From Phytophthora quininea (taxonomy: Eukaryota; Oomycota; Peronosporomycetes; Peronosporales; Peronosporaceae), in assembly GCA_011947345.1 (NCBI GenBank), contig JAAVTG010000845.1:310001-374000 (forward strand): DNA of 64,000 bases. Direction: 5' to 3'. Each line of letters begins with the position of its first letter. Position 1 is the first letter of the stretch. Both the position numbers and the translations under genes were made by a program. The notes below the pieces were generated by a model. It had not been told where the DNA came from, did not search any database, and was given only the letters and a program-made list of their open reading frames with translations. Of this stretch, positions 22,156 to 33,600 are shown in pieces.

Positions 22156-22715
22156 ATGTCTAAGAGAGTGTCGGCCAGCATCACAGAGGAGATCACGGAG
22201 GCGATCCAGCACGAGGCGATGGAGGAGGCCACAAAAGTGACGGAGATAAACGGGAAGGCTGAGAACGTGTCACCCACTGAGGATGTGACGTTCGAGACGA
22301 CCGAGACCGTGGAGGAGACGGAGGTGATGGTGGAGGAAGCTAACGTGACGGAGGGCAAGAAGCCTAAGTCGAAGAAGCACCGCAAGACGACGCGTAAGCC
22401 GACCGCAGGCACGGCCGCGAGACGACCAAGGAAGTGTCGGTCATCACCACCACGGAGAAGACCACAACGGAAGTGACGGAAGTCACGACCGAGACCGTGG
22501 AGGAGGCTGGAGTGATGGAGGACAAGAAGCCCAAGTCAACAAAGCACCACAAGCCGATCACGGAGCGAGAAGGAGATCTCGGACGTGTTGACAGCCTAGG
22601 AGGCTGGGGAAAATACTGGCCTTCACCACATGGGGTGATGGAAGTGACGGAGGTCATATCCATTAAAGCCCGAGGGCTTAGGAGAGTCCCAAAGTTCGCG
22701 AGGATGAGGGACTAA
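22156..22715 (+). CDS. Acidic Val-Thr-Glu repeat frames inside the hAT element
   Basis: Two overlapping frames, 22156-22476 and 22434-22715, encode the same kind of repeat: ETTETVEETEVMVEE followed by KKPKSKKHRK, then ETVEEAGVMEDKKPKSTKHH. The DNA repeats with a ~190-bp period (GACCGAGACCGTGGAGGAG at both 22301 and 22491). A frame change separates the two halves. It lies between the hAT ends but on the strand opposite to the transposase, so it may be a captured host gene fragment. No known domain. Confidence 0.35.
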
Positions 22716-22812
22716 ATTAATGAAGGCGCGACGCTAATCACAGTGTTGACGTTTGAGAAAATCAAGACCGACAGATCACTTTTTTTTTTTTACAACACGT
22801 TTTACCACCTAA

Positions 22813-22920
22813 CGCTACCCGGTGTGTTTCTGTGTTGAAGTGTTCTCGCGCTACCCGGTGTGTTTCTGTGTTGAGGTGTTCTCGCGCTACCCGGTGTGTT
22901 TCTGCGTTGAGGTGTTCTCG
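22813..22920. repeat. Three tandem copies of a 36-bp unit
   Basis: Units start at 22813, 22849 and 22885 with CGCTACCCGGTGTGTTTCTG. The period is exactly 12 codons, and the minus strand reads REHLNTETHRVA three times. It lies downstream of the hAT transposase stop codon, so translation is doubtful. It has no spacers and is not a CRISPR array. Confidence 0.85.
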
Positions 22921-23112
22921 GCAATGTTGGCAGAGGTTCTCGAGTAACCAGGGTTGTAGAAAGAGAAACAATCATCCCCTGATCCAATAAGCTCGACGCC
23001 GAGTCATCCCAATCCGTTCGACAACTTTCTCTCTCTGATCTTTCATCCTCACTGGAGTCGCTCGAGTCGTGATCATCGCACGCATCATGATGTACTTCGT
23101 ACATCAAATGAT

Positions 23113-24933
23113 TCACTGAGTCAGGTCCCTTTTGTTGCAATAAACGAACACTAACTTGTTCACGGGCTCCGGAGAAAGTCTGTTTCGCGTCTTGGAATGT
23201 ATAAGACTGTGGATACTCCAATTGCGTTCGCTTGAGGCTGAGGACGTGGGAATAGATAGCATCAACTTGGCGAACTCTCGGACTAGTTCATACCTTTTGT
23301 CTCCGGCGAGGCACCACCAGTTGTATGGTGTGAAATTATCGATATCATTACCAACGTTAGCCTTATCAGTAGCAAAGTTTTGGAGTTGGACGTGAAAAGC
23401 ATTTTTTTCGGAAGGCACAAGTTTCAATCGCACCGCCAGCGTAGCAGCTTCATTGATCAGCTCAATTGAGCTCTCGCCGTAGCGCGGTAGATGTGGGTCC
23501 AACAAGTTTGCAATCTTCAGTGTTGAAGTACAAACCTTTTCTTGCCGAGCTGCAATGATCTTCAAAACGTTTTCTTGAACTGACGCAGAGCATCCCTTTA
23601 ATGGCTTCGTGAACGCAGGGTCAGACTTAAACGATTGAAAGCGGTGATAGATCATGGAGGAGCTGCTGTCGTCGCGCTCAAACTCTGCGAGGGACGAGTT
23701 GATCGGGGCCATCATTTTAGTACTGCTGCCGCATTAAGCCAAAAGTCGTCGTCTTTGAAAATACGATGGGCCTCATTCAGTTCATTCCCCTTGTAGCGCT
23801 TTAAGAACTCGTCATCTGAAAATATTCCCGCCAATATTGCCTTGTTAGTAACCACATTTGAGATGCACTTCTCGTGCGTATACCACCGTGTTGGTACAGG
23901 CATCGACAGACGACGTAGCTTATTCCCTGTGCTCCGCATCTGGGACTGCCGCTCACGAAATACAGACCAAAACCCCACACGAGCTTTGCAGAACCTAGTC
24001 AGCATTTTCGCGTCGCTGGGAGTATCTCCAAAATGATCAGTAGCAAGCATGTCTTTCATTAAGAAATTCATTCCATGTGCACCACAACCCGAGCAGACAA
24101 TACCAGGACGCGCCTCCGTAACATATTCCCATGCCTTTTGCATGTTGGCCGCATTATCTGTAACAACTGAAGTGACTACTCCAGAGCCAACGGCGTTTTC
24201 AAGTTCATTGATAGCAGTAAGAATTGAATCAGCAATATACCTCCCTGTGTGCTCTTCCGCGGCTGTAGTGATCGACTTCCAAAATACAGGAGTAATACGC
24301 GAATTGGTGAAGACGAAATTAATGATGCTGTCGCCATTGCAGTTGGACCAGCCGTCTGTAATAACAGCAAGGTTTTTCTGACCTCTTACCTCCTCAATTG
24401 CTAGCAGTTTCTCGCGCTCATGAACACGATCAATAGCTGCCTGCGCGACGGAAGCTCGTAGTCAAACAGAGCCCGAAAGAAAGGATCCTCCACCACGCGA
24501 AACGGGATACCTGTTGAGTAGAAGGCTATGGCCACACGCATGAAGTTCTCCTCGTTGCTTCGTGTGATACGCTTTCTTGGAGTGCGAACAGACGGAGATG
24601 ACCGCCGCGTCTTTTTGGGGTCTTACGATTGGAGTCAGGACTGGCAAAAAGACGTTTGCTTACCGATTCTGGGCTCCGTGTCGTGTAGGAAGACAAGGTT
24701 TTTGCAGCCTTAGTGCGGCGGCGCTCAGCATCAAATCGTTTCCAGTACTCCTGAGTTTCGGGACCTAGTCTCGGGCACTTCAGCAGATGCCGCAGCATGT
24801 TTTCCGACGGCATGGCATTCTTCATCCCTTTGCCGCAAGCAATGCACTTGGCTTCAGGGTGGTCTCTGACGCCTCTCTCGCGGGGCTTCGTCTCAATGTA
24901 GTGGCTCCAAATTGGGTTCCGCGGAGGCGCCAT
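23113..24933 (-). pseudogene. hAT transposase with BED finger, DUF659 and C-terminal dimerisation region, broken
   Basis: The transposase starts at Met 24933 with a BED-type zinc finger (CIACGKGM, then HLLKCPRL). After a frame change it continues with the DUF659 block (NLAVITDGWSNCNGDS and VVTDNAANM, the expected catalytic Asp positions) down to 23712. The dimerisation region (PTSSASSERNWS, KLVFVYCNKR) follows in a different frame from 23715 to the stop at 23113. The 23712 break sits in an A4 run and would be repaired by one base, as in the host genes of this window. The middle part, 24460-24525, is less clear. Confidence 0.8.
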
Positions 24934-25122
24934 TGCGTGGGGTCGGGGTGGGTCGGAGTCGCTTGCGGGCGGTGTGGCTGCTTGTGAAGTGAGCCGGCAG
25001 TGGCGTGCTTGAAGTTTGCCATTCGAAAGATTCGAACGTTTAAATAAGCTTGATTATAAGGCTGCCTATCAATTCTAAGCTTTACATAAGCTTTACATAA
25101 GCTTTATTTGCCAACCCTACCC

Positions 25123-28118
25123 GCCACTGCATCGGGAATTCCTAGATCGCCTCGTCGAGGAGCTCGTGAAAGCTGGCCTACTGTATGAAAATCACCGCAG
25201 CCGCTGGGCATCGCCCGCGCTGGTGGTCCCGAAGCAAGATGACCTGCGAATGGTGGTTGATACTCGGCGTGTCAATAAATGCACGGAGGCCATGACGTGG
25301 CCGATGCCAAATCTCGAAGTCGCACTGAGCGAACTTGAAGGTTCTGAATTCTACTTCGTACTCGACTGGTTTCGAGGGTATTGGCAGTTGCTCTTGGCGC
25401 TGGTTTGCCAGGAGATGTACAGCATAATGATACACAAAGGGATTTACACACCCACACGGGTCCCCATGGGTGCAACAGATTCAGTAGCTCACTGTTAAGG
25501 AGCCGTGGAGAAGGTGTTCGGTGACTATTTGTATCGTGGTGTCCTTGGTTGGCTTGACGACACCCTCGGATACGCATCAACCATTGCCGGTCTGCTCACT
25601 CTGCTGGAAAAAGTTTTAGAGCGGTGCGCAGAATACGGTTTGAAACTTCATCCTAGGAAATGCCACTTCTTCACGCGCCAAGTCAAATGGTGCGGAAGAA
25701 TGATAAGTGGGGAAGGAATCTCACACTGCCCTGACCGAGTGGCAGGATTAGTGGAAATGCCTGTGCCAAAGCCAGCGGTGGATCTACAACAGCTACTTTG
25801 TGCGATCAATTGGATGCGCACAAGTATTCCAGATTATGCTAAGCGTACGGGTGTCCTTTACAAGCTTTTGGACGCGGCAGCCACTGCTGCGCAGAGTCGA
25901 AAAAAGAACCAACTAGCTCACATCAAGTTGAGTGACGTTGGCTGGGATCGCGTACATGAAGATGCAGTTGCAGCTCTGAAGAGCGCTTTACTTGAGATGG
26001 TGCCATTAGCTCACCCTCAAGCTTCGGCAGTGGTGTGTCTTTTACTGACGCGAGCGCTGACTATTGGGGCTCAGTGGTGACCCAGATCCCAAGTGAAGAT
26101 GCAGGAAAACCTCTTGAGGAGCAACGCCATTCACCTCTTGCTTTCTTAAGTGGCAAATTTGTTGGTGCCTCTTCACGTTGGCCGACGGTGGAGAAGGATG
26201 GCGTTTGCGATAATTGAATCGTGCAAGCGTTTGGAATATTTACTGTTGAGACCTGGTGGATTTACCATTTTCACAGACCACAGGAACTTGATGTACATTT
26301 TCAATCCCGAAGTGTTTGACAGTGGTATTGCTCGCTATCAAGCGGATCGTCTGCAGCGCTGGTCAATCGTGCTTTCCCTATTCCCTTATGTTATCGAGCA
26401 TATTGCCGGGGACGAAAACGTTTGGGGTGACTTGCTGTCACGCTGGGGTGCGTCCGATTTGGCATCTCGTGCTGCCACTTTAATTCGAGTGACAGTAATT
26501 GCTATTTCCAGTGAATTTCCCGTCTCACCGCTGCAAGCTTCGGACTTTGCCTGGCCTTCACTGACAGAAGTTCGAGAGTTGACTAAGGAAGTCGTTACGG
26601 TGGAGGAGGGAGCATCGGAGCCAACGCCTCCTAAGCCGTCTGTAGCGAATTTGCACTGGGATGGTACCGCCGAGATTTTTCGTGATGACAAAGAGCGTGT
26701 TTGGATACCTCCTAACGCTACAAGTTTCCAGACACGTGTGTGCATCGTGGCCCTCGCCGGAACAGCGGGTCATCGTGGCGCTGCAACGACGCTGCAACAT
26801 CTGAGCGAGTATTTTGTGTGGGACAACATGGAGAAGTCCGTACAGTCGCTGTTGAAAAGCTGCTTGCACTGCATGCGCGTGGACGGATCGATCGTGCCAA
26901 GACCATTTGGCGAGGCTATCCATGCCACAAAACCGAATGAGGTCTTGCATTTTGACTTTTGAGCATGCTGACGAGCTCTGATGGGTTGTCGTACATCCTT
27001 GTTCTGAAGGACGACATGACCGGTTTCGTGGACTTGGTTCCGTGTGCGTCAGCATCAAGCGTTGAGGTGTTTCATGCGCTTACCGACTGGTTTAAGCGGT
27101 TTGGAGTTGTTTATCAGTGGGTTTCGGACCAAGGATCACATTTCAAAAACACGGTAACTGAGCAGCTCCGGAAGCAGTTGGAGCCAATCACCACTTTGTT
27201 ACTGCGTACACGCCATGGGCTGATGGCAGTGTGGAAGTTGTGAATTGGCCGATCCTGCACTGTATCCGTGCTTTGATGAGTGAACAGAAATTGTCTATCC
27301 AGCAATGGCCGGTAGTATTACCTGTTGTACAAATAGCGCTGAACCAAATGCCCGCTGATCGGCTTGGTGGAATTGCTCCGGTCACTGCTTTTACTGCGCT
27401 GACTCCACAGACTCCTGTCGCGGCCATACTGAAGCAGCCGGAACAGAAGGTAGTGAGTGTTGACTGGGTCGTCGACAAGCAGAAACAGCACTTGAGCGAG
27501 GTGCAGGATTCCCTAGAGAAAATGCACAAGAAACTAGCGGAAACGAGCGAAAAGCGTCGGACACAAGCAAGAAAACGTCACGCAGCGCGGTCAGGCATTG
27601 TATTGCCAAAGTTTTCCGTGGGAGATTTTGTATTGGCAGGCCAAGTATTTTCTCGTGCAAATAAGCTTGCGATCCAGTGGAAGGGGCCTCGCAGAATTGT
27701 CAAGACTCTCAATGATTACACTTTTGAAGTACAGAACATGGTTGAGCCATTCGGTATTCATGTGGTCCATGCGTCTCGAATGAAGCTGTATGCAGAAGCA
27801 GGTCTTGAGATGACGGAGGATCTTGTGGACCACATTATCCATGGCGAAGGAGGACATCTTGTCGAGAAGTTCCTGGAGTGTCGCTATGGACGTGAACGCA
27901 AGGCATGGGAGATTAAGGTGAAGTGGTATGGCCTCGACGAGTTGGAAGCCTCATGGGAGCCCGCTTAGATCATGCTCGAGGATCAACCGGACCTTGTGAA
28001 GAAGTTCATCGACGAGCGTTTAACGGATGAAGCTGTGCGCAAGATGACAACTGCATTGGGAATTGCTGCTGATGCTGATGCTGTGCCATTACGCCGTCGT
28101 CGTGGTACGAAGCCGTAA
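25123..28118 (+). pseudogene. Gypsy pol remnant: RT, RNase H, integrase, chromodomain
   Basis: Domains in order: reverse transcriptase (SRWASPALVVPKQDD, with WLDD in place of YxDD), RNase H (FTDASADYWG and FTDHRNLMYIF), integrase with a zinc-binding His/Cys motif (AGHRGAATT then CLHCM) and catalytic Asp positions (HFDF, VSDQGSHF), and a C-terminal chromodomain (LVEKFLECRYG, WEIKVKWYGLDELEASWEP). There is a TAA near 25497 after VAHC, frame breaks near 26050, 26210, 26960 and 27240, and a TAG after SWEPA at 27966 with the frame continuing to 28118. The element is clearly inactive. Its sequence is distant from elements C and D. Confidence 0.85.
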
Positions 28119-28186
28119 CAACGCAGTGTGTTGTTTACGTTGTCGTTTGTTTACTACGTGTATCTTCCCGCTGTTCGAAGGGGAAG

Positions 28187-28459
28187 TGTTCTGCCACACC
28201 CACTGGATGTCACTTAGTCGTCAGGGTGCAGCAGAGTGTATGCTACGGGTGCTGTGGTCAGAAGTGAGCGTGCGTGCGAGGACGGACGTGTCTGCGTGCG
28301 TAGGTGTTCAACCAGAGACAGTAGCTAGAAGAGAGGGCAACGAGGAGGCCTGAGAAAAGTAAAAAGCAAAGAGAAATAAACCCCCAGTTTCCAACTGGCC
28401 AAGAACTGCACAAGTGCAGTGCGTTTAGGGCGAATCCAGATCAGTAATCCACATTCAAC
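28187..28459 (+). repeat. 3' LTR of gypsy element B
   Basis: It starts TGTTCTGCCACACCCACTGG directly after the polypurine tract. The right boundary is approximate, placed before the antisense integrase frame of element C. No second copy of this LTR occurs in the window. Confidence 0.55.
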
Positions 28460-29644
28460 ATGGTTAAGATTCCTCTTCCATGTTGGTCCGAGTACTCCTA
28501 TTGTTTGTTCTGTGCAATCGCCATTGCATCTCGGACCCGGCTGATTACCGTCAACCTGTCGCAGACAAATGTCGACAACTTCTTCCGCAGAGCTGCTGGC
28601 TCCACCTCGGAGACCTGGGAAGAAAGGAAATTTCGAGCCTCTCTCCTACTTAAACTCGAAGATGCGGTGCCCCCACCCAATGTTAGGGGCACCTGGGGGA
28701 TGGCACAGCCCGTTCAAATACCCCCGTTGATGCGTGAATCGCATTGTTGAGTGCAAACTCAACCATAGGCAGCTGCACCGAACACGAGCGCGGCGCTTCG
28801 GCGCAAACACTGTGCAGCACGATTTCGACCACGCGATTGACGCTGACCATCGGTCTGAGGGTGGTCTGCGGATGACATCATCAACTTCGTTCCAAGCAAT
28901 TGGAACAGCGTCTTCCGAGACGCAGTTGTGAACCGTGTGTCTCGGTCAGAGACAACAGTCTCAGGGAGACTATGATAGCGGAAGACGCCATCAAGGTATA
29001 GCCTCGCGGTTTATTGCCCCGTAGTGGTTTCTGAGACCAGAGTAAGATGCACTGTTTTGCCCAGGCGACACACAAACACCAAAATTCCAGTATGTCCGTT
29101 GTCATCGGCCGGCAGGCCAAAGACAAAGTCGAGGCTCATCGACTTCCAGCACTCTGCTGGCACAGGAAGGCTCTGCGGCTGGGCCGATGCGTGGCCCACT
29201 GGCTTCACACGCTGACATGTTTCGCGTGTCTTGACGTACTTGGCCACCCACTTATACATGTGGGCTCACCAAAACGTCTGACTGAATGGTAGGTCTTCTC
29301 ATGGCCAAGGCGTCTGCTCGATGTGCCTCCAGAAGTATTTCATACTTCAGATCCCCGTCGTCCGGAACGACGAGACGGGGGATCATTGGGCCCAACCCGG
29401 TAATAAACCAGACCATCGGTCCAATCATAGCGGTGTATTCTGGCCCGCTGTCGAGGCGTTAGTCCTTCGACATGGGCGTCTTCTCCGGCAGCCAAATAGC
29501 GCACTACGGGCGCCAGACTGCTATCGTCCCGATAGGCCAGGCGTATCCGATCATACAGATCCGTCGTGACCCGACTAATATGAGCCAACTCATAGACAGG
29601 TCTGCGCGACAACACGTCGGCAAGCGTGTTAAGCTTGCCCGGCT
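28460..29644 (-). mobile_element. Gypsy element C remnant (RNase H end and integrase), antisense
   Basis: Minus-strand frames give, in order, the end of RNase H (LADVLSRRPVYELAH), the RNase H to integrase linker (GLVYYRVGPNDPPS), integrase (YKWVAKYVKTRETCQRVKP, SMSLDFVFGLPADDNGHTG, PETVVSDRDTRF), and the C-terminal integrase region (EPAALRKKLSTFVCDRL). The family is close to element D: D has LADALSRRPDYELSH and SMSMDFVFGMPKDSAGNTG at the same places. Frame breaks near 29000 and 28740. It ends exactly where the left LTR of D begins. Confidence 0.85.
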
Positions 29645-29896
29645 TGTAACGGGGTTACACAAAAGTCATAACTGTGCATTGACTTGGAGGTTACATGAAA
29701 CTTCTAACCGGGTATAGAGTTTCGACTCTGTATCTATCTGGCTCTCCACCACTCATTTATATATCTTAGGTTAACTATGCCAAATAGTTTAGTCTATACA
29801 TTTACACCAAGGTCAGATAAATAATTCAATTCAGTTCTATTTTTGCAGTTAATTAGTGTTGTCCTTGTTTTAAGGAACACTGACTCTGCGAGTCCT
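29645..29896 (+). repeat. Left LTR of element D, 3'-truncated
   Basis: It follows the family consensus from TGTAACGGGGTTACAC to GACTCTGCGAGTCCTAGTTAC, then switches abruptly to gag coding sequence. In the copies at 36574 and 44141 the LTR continues with GGGACTGTAC and ends at about TCCTACGTCTTC. The 3' LTR end, the primer-binding site and the 5' end of gag are therefore deleted here. Confidence 0.75.
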
Positions 29897-30676
29897 AGTT
29901 ACCCTCAGCGGGCGAGGCCGCTCTCGGTGAGCGTAAAGACCTTCTCGGAGAAGGAGAGGGGGAATCTCCTGTTGTGGACCCGAGAGGTCGAGATGGTCAT
30001 GGGTTTGGCCATGCTCCAAATGGATAATCAGCGCGTGGCGCTCGCGATCTCTAAGCTCGAAGGGCGAGCGAGAGAATGGGCCTTGACGTCGGGGACGTCT
30101 GTCGAAGAGGCCTTCCCGACCTGGAAGGAGCTGAAAGGGAAGCTCATGCAGGTGTTCTCCCCGCCTAACCAGGCGTATCACGTGAGGTCACGCTTCCTTG
30201 CCACCCGCCAGGGTAAGAATAACTTGGTGGACCATGTCCAAGAGCTACGAACGCTCATTGCAGGCATGGCTGCCGACCCTCTACCCGAGGTGGCCACCGC
30301 GACCGTCTTCATGGAAGGGCTCCGAGCTGGAGTGGCTCGTACGGAAGTATTCCGTCAGAGCCCGGCCGACTTTGAGAAGGCCGTCAGTGTGGCACTGAAT
30401 GCCGAGTTCAACTTTAAGTTGTCTCGGGTCGGTACCAGCACCAGCTCTACCGGATCGAATGACCCTGAGCCCATAGACCTCAGCTATGCTGAGGATGAAG
30501 CCGAGGAGCTGAGAGCTGCTGAGCAGCGAGCAGGCATCCGGCGATGCTATGTGTGCGGGAGCACCCGCCACTTGAGGTCGACATGCCCTCTGCGCAGGCA
30601 GCGCTCCGGCCGACCCGGCCGCACCCCTGCCGAGAGCCAAGTAGGCTCGGCGCAGAGAAACGCCGGCTCCCAGTAG
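29897..30676 (+). pseudogene. Gypsy gag of element D with CCHC zinc knuckle
   Basis: The frame covers a retrotransposon gag core (FSEKERGNLLLWTREVEMV, ISKLEGRAREWALTSG, FLATRQGKNNLVDHVQELR) and ends with one zinc knuckle CYVCGSTRHLRSTC (C-x2-C-x4-H-x4-C). The original start codon is lost, because the frame reads straight out of the truncated LTR. The following protease frame overlaps it in the -1 frame, consistent with either programmed frameshifting or decay. Confidence 0.8.
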
Positions 30677-30679
30677 GCG

Positions 30680-33600
30680 CGGGGCGGCCTACTGGGGAAG
30701 AGCGGAGTTCTGTAGTGCCTGTGGGAAGGAAGAGGCAGCAGGGCTCAGCCCCGAAGAGCTCCGTGGGCTATAACACGGAACGTGTATGCAAGTCGTGCTT
30801 GCTAATCGTCCTGGTGGACGTCAAGGGCTTCGACAAGCCGTGGGTAGTCTTGATAGACTCTGGGGCGTCTGGCAACTATGCCAGGCGCTCTACCGTTCAA
30901 AATAGCCAGTGGTACACTGAGGCTCTGGAAGAGCGAAGTGATGGCACGGTCACTGTCTGTCTCGCGACGGGGGCCCGTGTTGCGGTGCCGAGGGTCCCGA
31001 TGGACCTTGGGCTGAAGTTCTTGGACTTCGATAGCGTAGAACGCTGTCTGGTCCTTGACCTGGATTCGAGGTACGACCTCATCCTTGGCATGGCGTGGCT
31101 GGAACGCCACGAGCCATGGATCGACTGGCGGTCGAAGACCTTGGGCGCTACGCACATCTCTCCTAGCGGAGCTTTGGCGAGTCATGAACCCACCTCTGCT
31201 AGAAAGCAGAAGCGCTATTGGCGCGAGCACTGGGCCGAGTCGGCCATGATGCTGGATGTCGGTGTGTCCGAGTTGGCGGACGGCACCGTGAAGGACTGTA
31301 GTCCTGTAAAGCCTTTGAGGGTGTTGACTGTGCAGTGGCACGCACTCCACTGAGCGACGCCGGTCGTGGACCGAGCGAGTCGCTGGGTGTCCGAAGTGAC
31401 ACCGACCCTTCTCTGAAGGCCGTTCCATCGACTGCGGCGAGTGTCGGCCGCGATCAAAGAGCTCACGACGCTTCGCGTGGTGCCCCCTCGGGCGAACCCC
31501 TCATTCGAGAGGCAGCGAGGGCGCAGTGAGCTCCCGTCCCCGTCTGAACGTGCCACGGCGAGGCGTCGGAAGGCGTGGCGTGCGCGACACAAGGTGTCTA
31601 TAGCGCCGATAGCGCCGCCCGCCTTGAGCGGCGTTTCGCGACCGAGCTGTAAGCAGCTCTACACTCGTCGACGGAGTGACGGGTGTAATCGATGGAGGTA
31701 TTCACCTCGATGACCTGCCAAGTATTGGCGAGCTCTTGGAGCTGGACAAGGTGTCCGTCGCCGAGTTTGGGGCGGTGCTGAAGGACGGTAAGCTCACCGA
31801 AGTGGTCATCATTCGACCCGAAGACGAGTTGAACTCGTCGTCCCTCGTGGACGAGTCGGTCTTGGCCGAGACCAAGAAGGCATTGAATGCGCGAAGTGGG
31901 TCAGCGATCCTAAAGGACCGGATTGACCCCTTCTATCCTTAGCTGAAGGAGTATGGAGACGTTGTCTCGAAGGAGCCACCAAGTGGCCTCCTCCTGACCG
32001 AGGGGTCCGTCATGAGATTGACTTGGTTCCCGGAACGAAGTACTGCGTCACACGCCAGTGGCCCTTGCCGAAGGAGCAGTGCGACGTCATTGACGCCTTC
32101 TTCCGCGCTAAGCACGCGGCAGGGCTTGTGCGTGAGCAAGTCTCCGCACTCCACGCCGACGTTCTGTGTCAGAAAGCCTAATGGCAAGTGGCGCATTGTC
32201 CATGCTTTCAATAAGCTGAACGCGGCCACGATCCCGGCGCAGACGCCGATTCCTAGAAAGGATGTTCTTCAGAACAACATGGTTGGTTGTACCATGTATA
32301 GCGCGCTCGACCTAGTCGATGGCTATTACCAACTGCTCATGCGAGCAAGTGATCTGCCGCTGACAGCGGTGAGCACCCCGAGCGGCATGCTCTAGGAGTG
32401 GCTCGTTATGCCCCAAAGCATGTCGAACGCGCCGGCGACGTTCAACCGTCTCGTGACGCGGTTGTTCCGACCCCATCGGGCGTATGCACAGACATACTTC
32501 GACGACATCTTCGTCCATAGTCGTGCTGAGCACGGAAGGACTGACGTCGAGATGCACGTTGAGCATCTGCGAGCGGTGCTCGAGTGCATGCGCACAAACA
32601 AGTTGTATGCCAACGAAGACAAGTGTGTCTTTGGTGCCGAGGAGATTCCCTTCCTCGGCTTCTTCATTGAAGCGTGGCTTGCGGGCAGATCCTGCCAAGG
32701 TCAAGGCCATAGTGGACTGGCCGGTTCCTTTGAACTAGAAGGACCTTCGCAAGTGGCTTGGCCTCGCCAATTACTTGCACAAGTACAGCGAAAACCACGC
32801 TGAGCTGGCTAGGCCATTGTCCAATCTCCTTAAGAAGGACGCGGACTGGTGTTGGCGTGCTGAGCACGAGGCTGCGTTTGCGCAAATCAAGGAGAGCCTC
32901 CTGCAGGCGCCGATATTGGCGCTGCCGGACCCTGATCGTCCGTTCAGTGTCGTCTGTGACGCTTCCGATTTTGCCATCGGCTGCGCTTTGCTTCAAGCGG
33001 ACGCCGAGGGGCGTGAACGCGTGAACGCGTTTGAGTCTCGTCAGCTTAAAGCTGCGGAGAAGAACTATCCAGTTCACGACAAGGAGCTACTTGCGATGAA
33101 GTACGCTCTCGTCAAGTTCAGGGTGCACCTGCTCGGCTCTAAGCTGTTTGTGATCTTCACGGATCATGCGTCACTACGCACTGCGACACAGTCGCCTCAC
33201 CTCTCGCAGAGAATGGCCCGCTGGCTCTCCTTCTTTGCGGAGTATAACTTCGAGGTGAAGTACAAGCCTGGCAGGCAGAACGTCCTGGCCGATGCGCTGT
33301 CGCGCCGGCCGGACTATGAGCTTTCTCATGTCACGATGGTGACGTCGTCGGTGACGGATTTGATCCGAGCAGCGTATGCACAGGACGAGTCCTGCGTCGC
33401 TTTGCTGCGCGCTCTGGGGAGCGACGAGTTCAAGGACTCGAAGACAGAACTGTCTGGGCGCTTGCGCGCTTGGCTGCATCGCTACACCTGCGATGGCGGC
33501 ATGCTGTACTACAGCACGGGTCCCGACGACCCTGCACGTGTCGTGGTGCCTCACGATGAGGACCTCAAGTATAGGATATTTTACGAGGCTCACGACGCTC

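Larger units (their letters stand above)
21954..25119 (-). mobile_element. 3.17-kb hAT element with terminal inverted repeats
   Basis: The left end reads TAGGGTTGGCA (21954-21964) and the right end its reverse complement TGCCAACCCTA (25109-25119). TAGGG ends are common for hAT elements. Subterminal short repeats are present: several AATCGCTT-type words on the left and AAGCTTTACATA repeats on the right. It encodes a broken transposase on the minus strand. The 8-bp flanks do not match each other, so no intact target duplication remains; the right flank enters gypsy element B in its reverse-transcriptase coding region. Confidence 0.75.
25120..28459 (+). mobile_element. Ty3/gypsy element B, 5'-truncated, with chromodomain
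   Basis: The element begins abruptly at the hAT right end, already inside pol (LHREFLDRLVEELV), so gag, protease and the 5' LTR are missing. Pol is followed by a polypurine tract GAAGGGGAAG (28177-28186) and a 3' LTR beginning TGTTCTGCCACACCC at 28187. The right limit is set where antisense element C sequence appears, about 28460. Confidence 0.75.

Noticed and set aside
22813..22920. Regular repeats resembling a CRISPR array
   Set aside because: The units are contiguous, without spacers, and the DNA is eukaryotic.
21954..25119. Gypsy element B as the intact insertion site of the hAT element
   Set aside because: The 8-bp flanks do not match and the upstream half of B is not on the left side, so a simple insertion cannot be shown.
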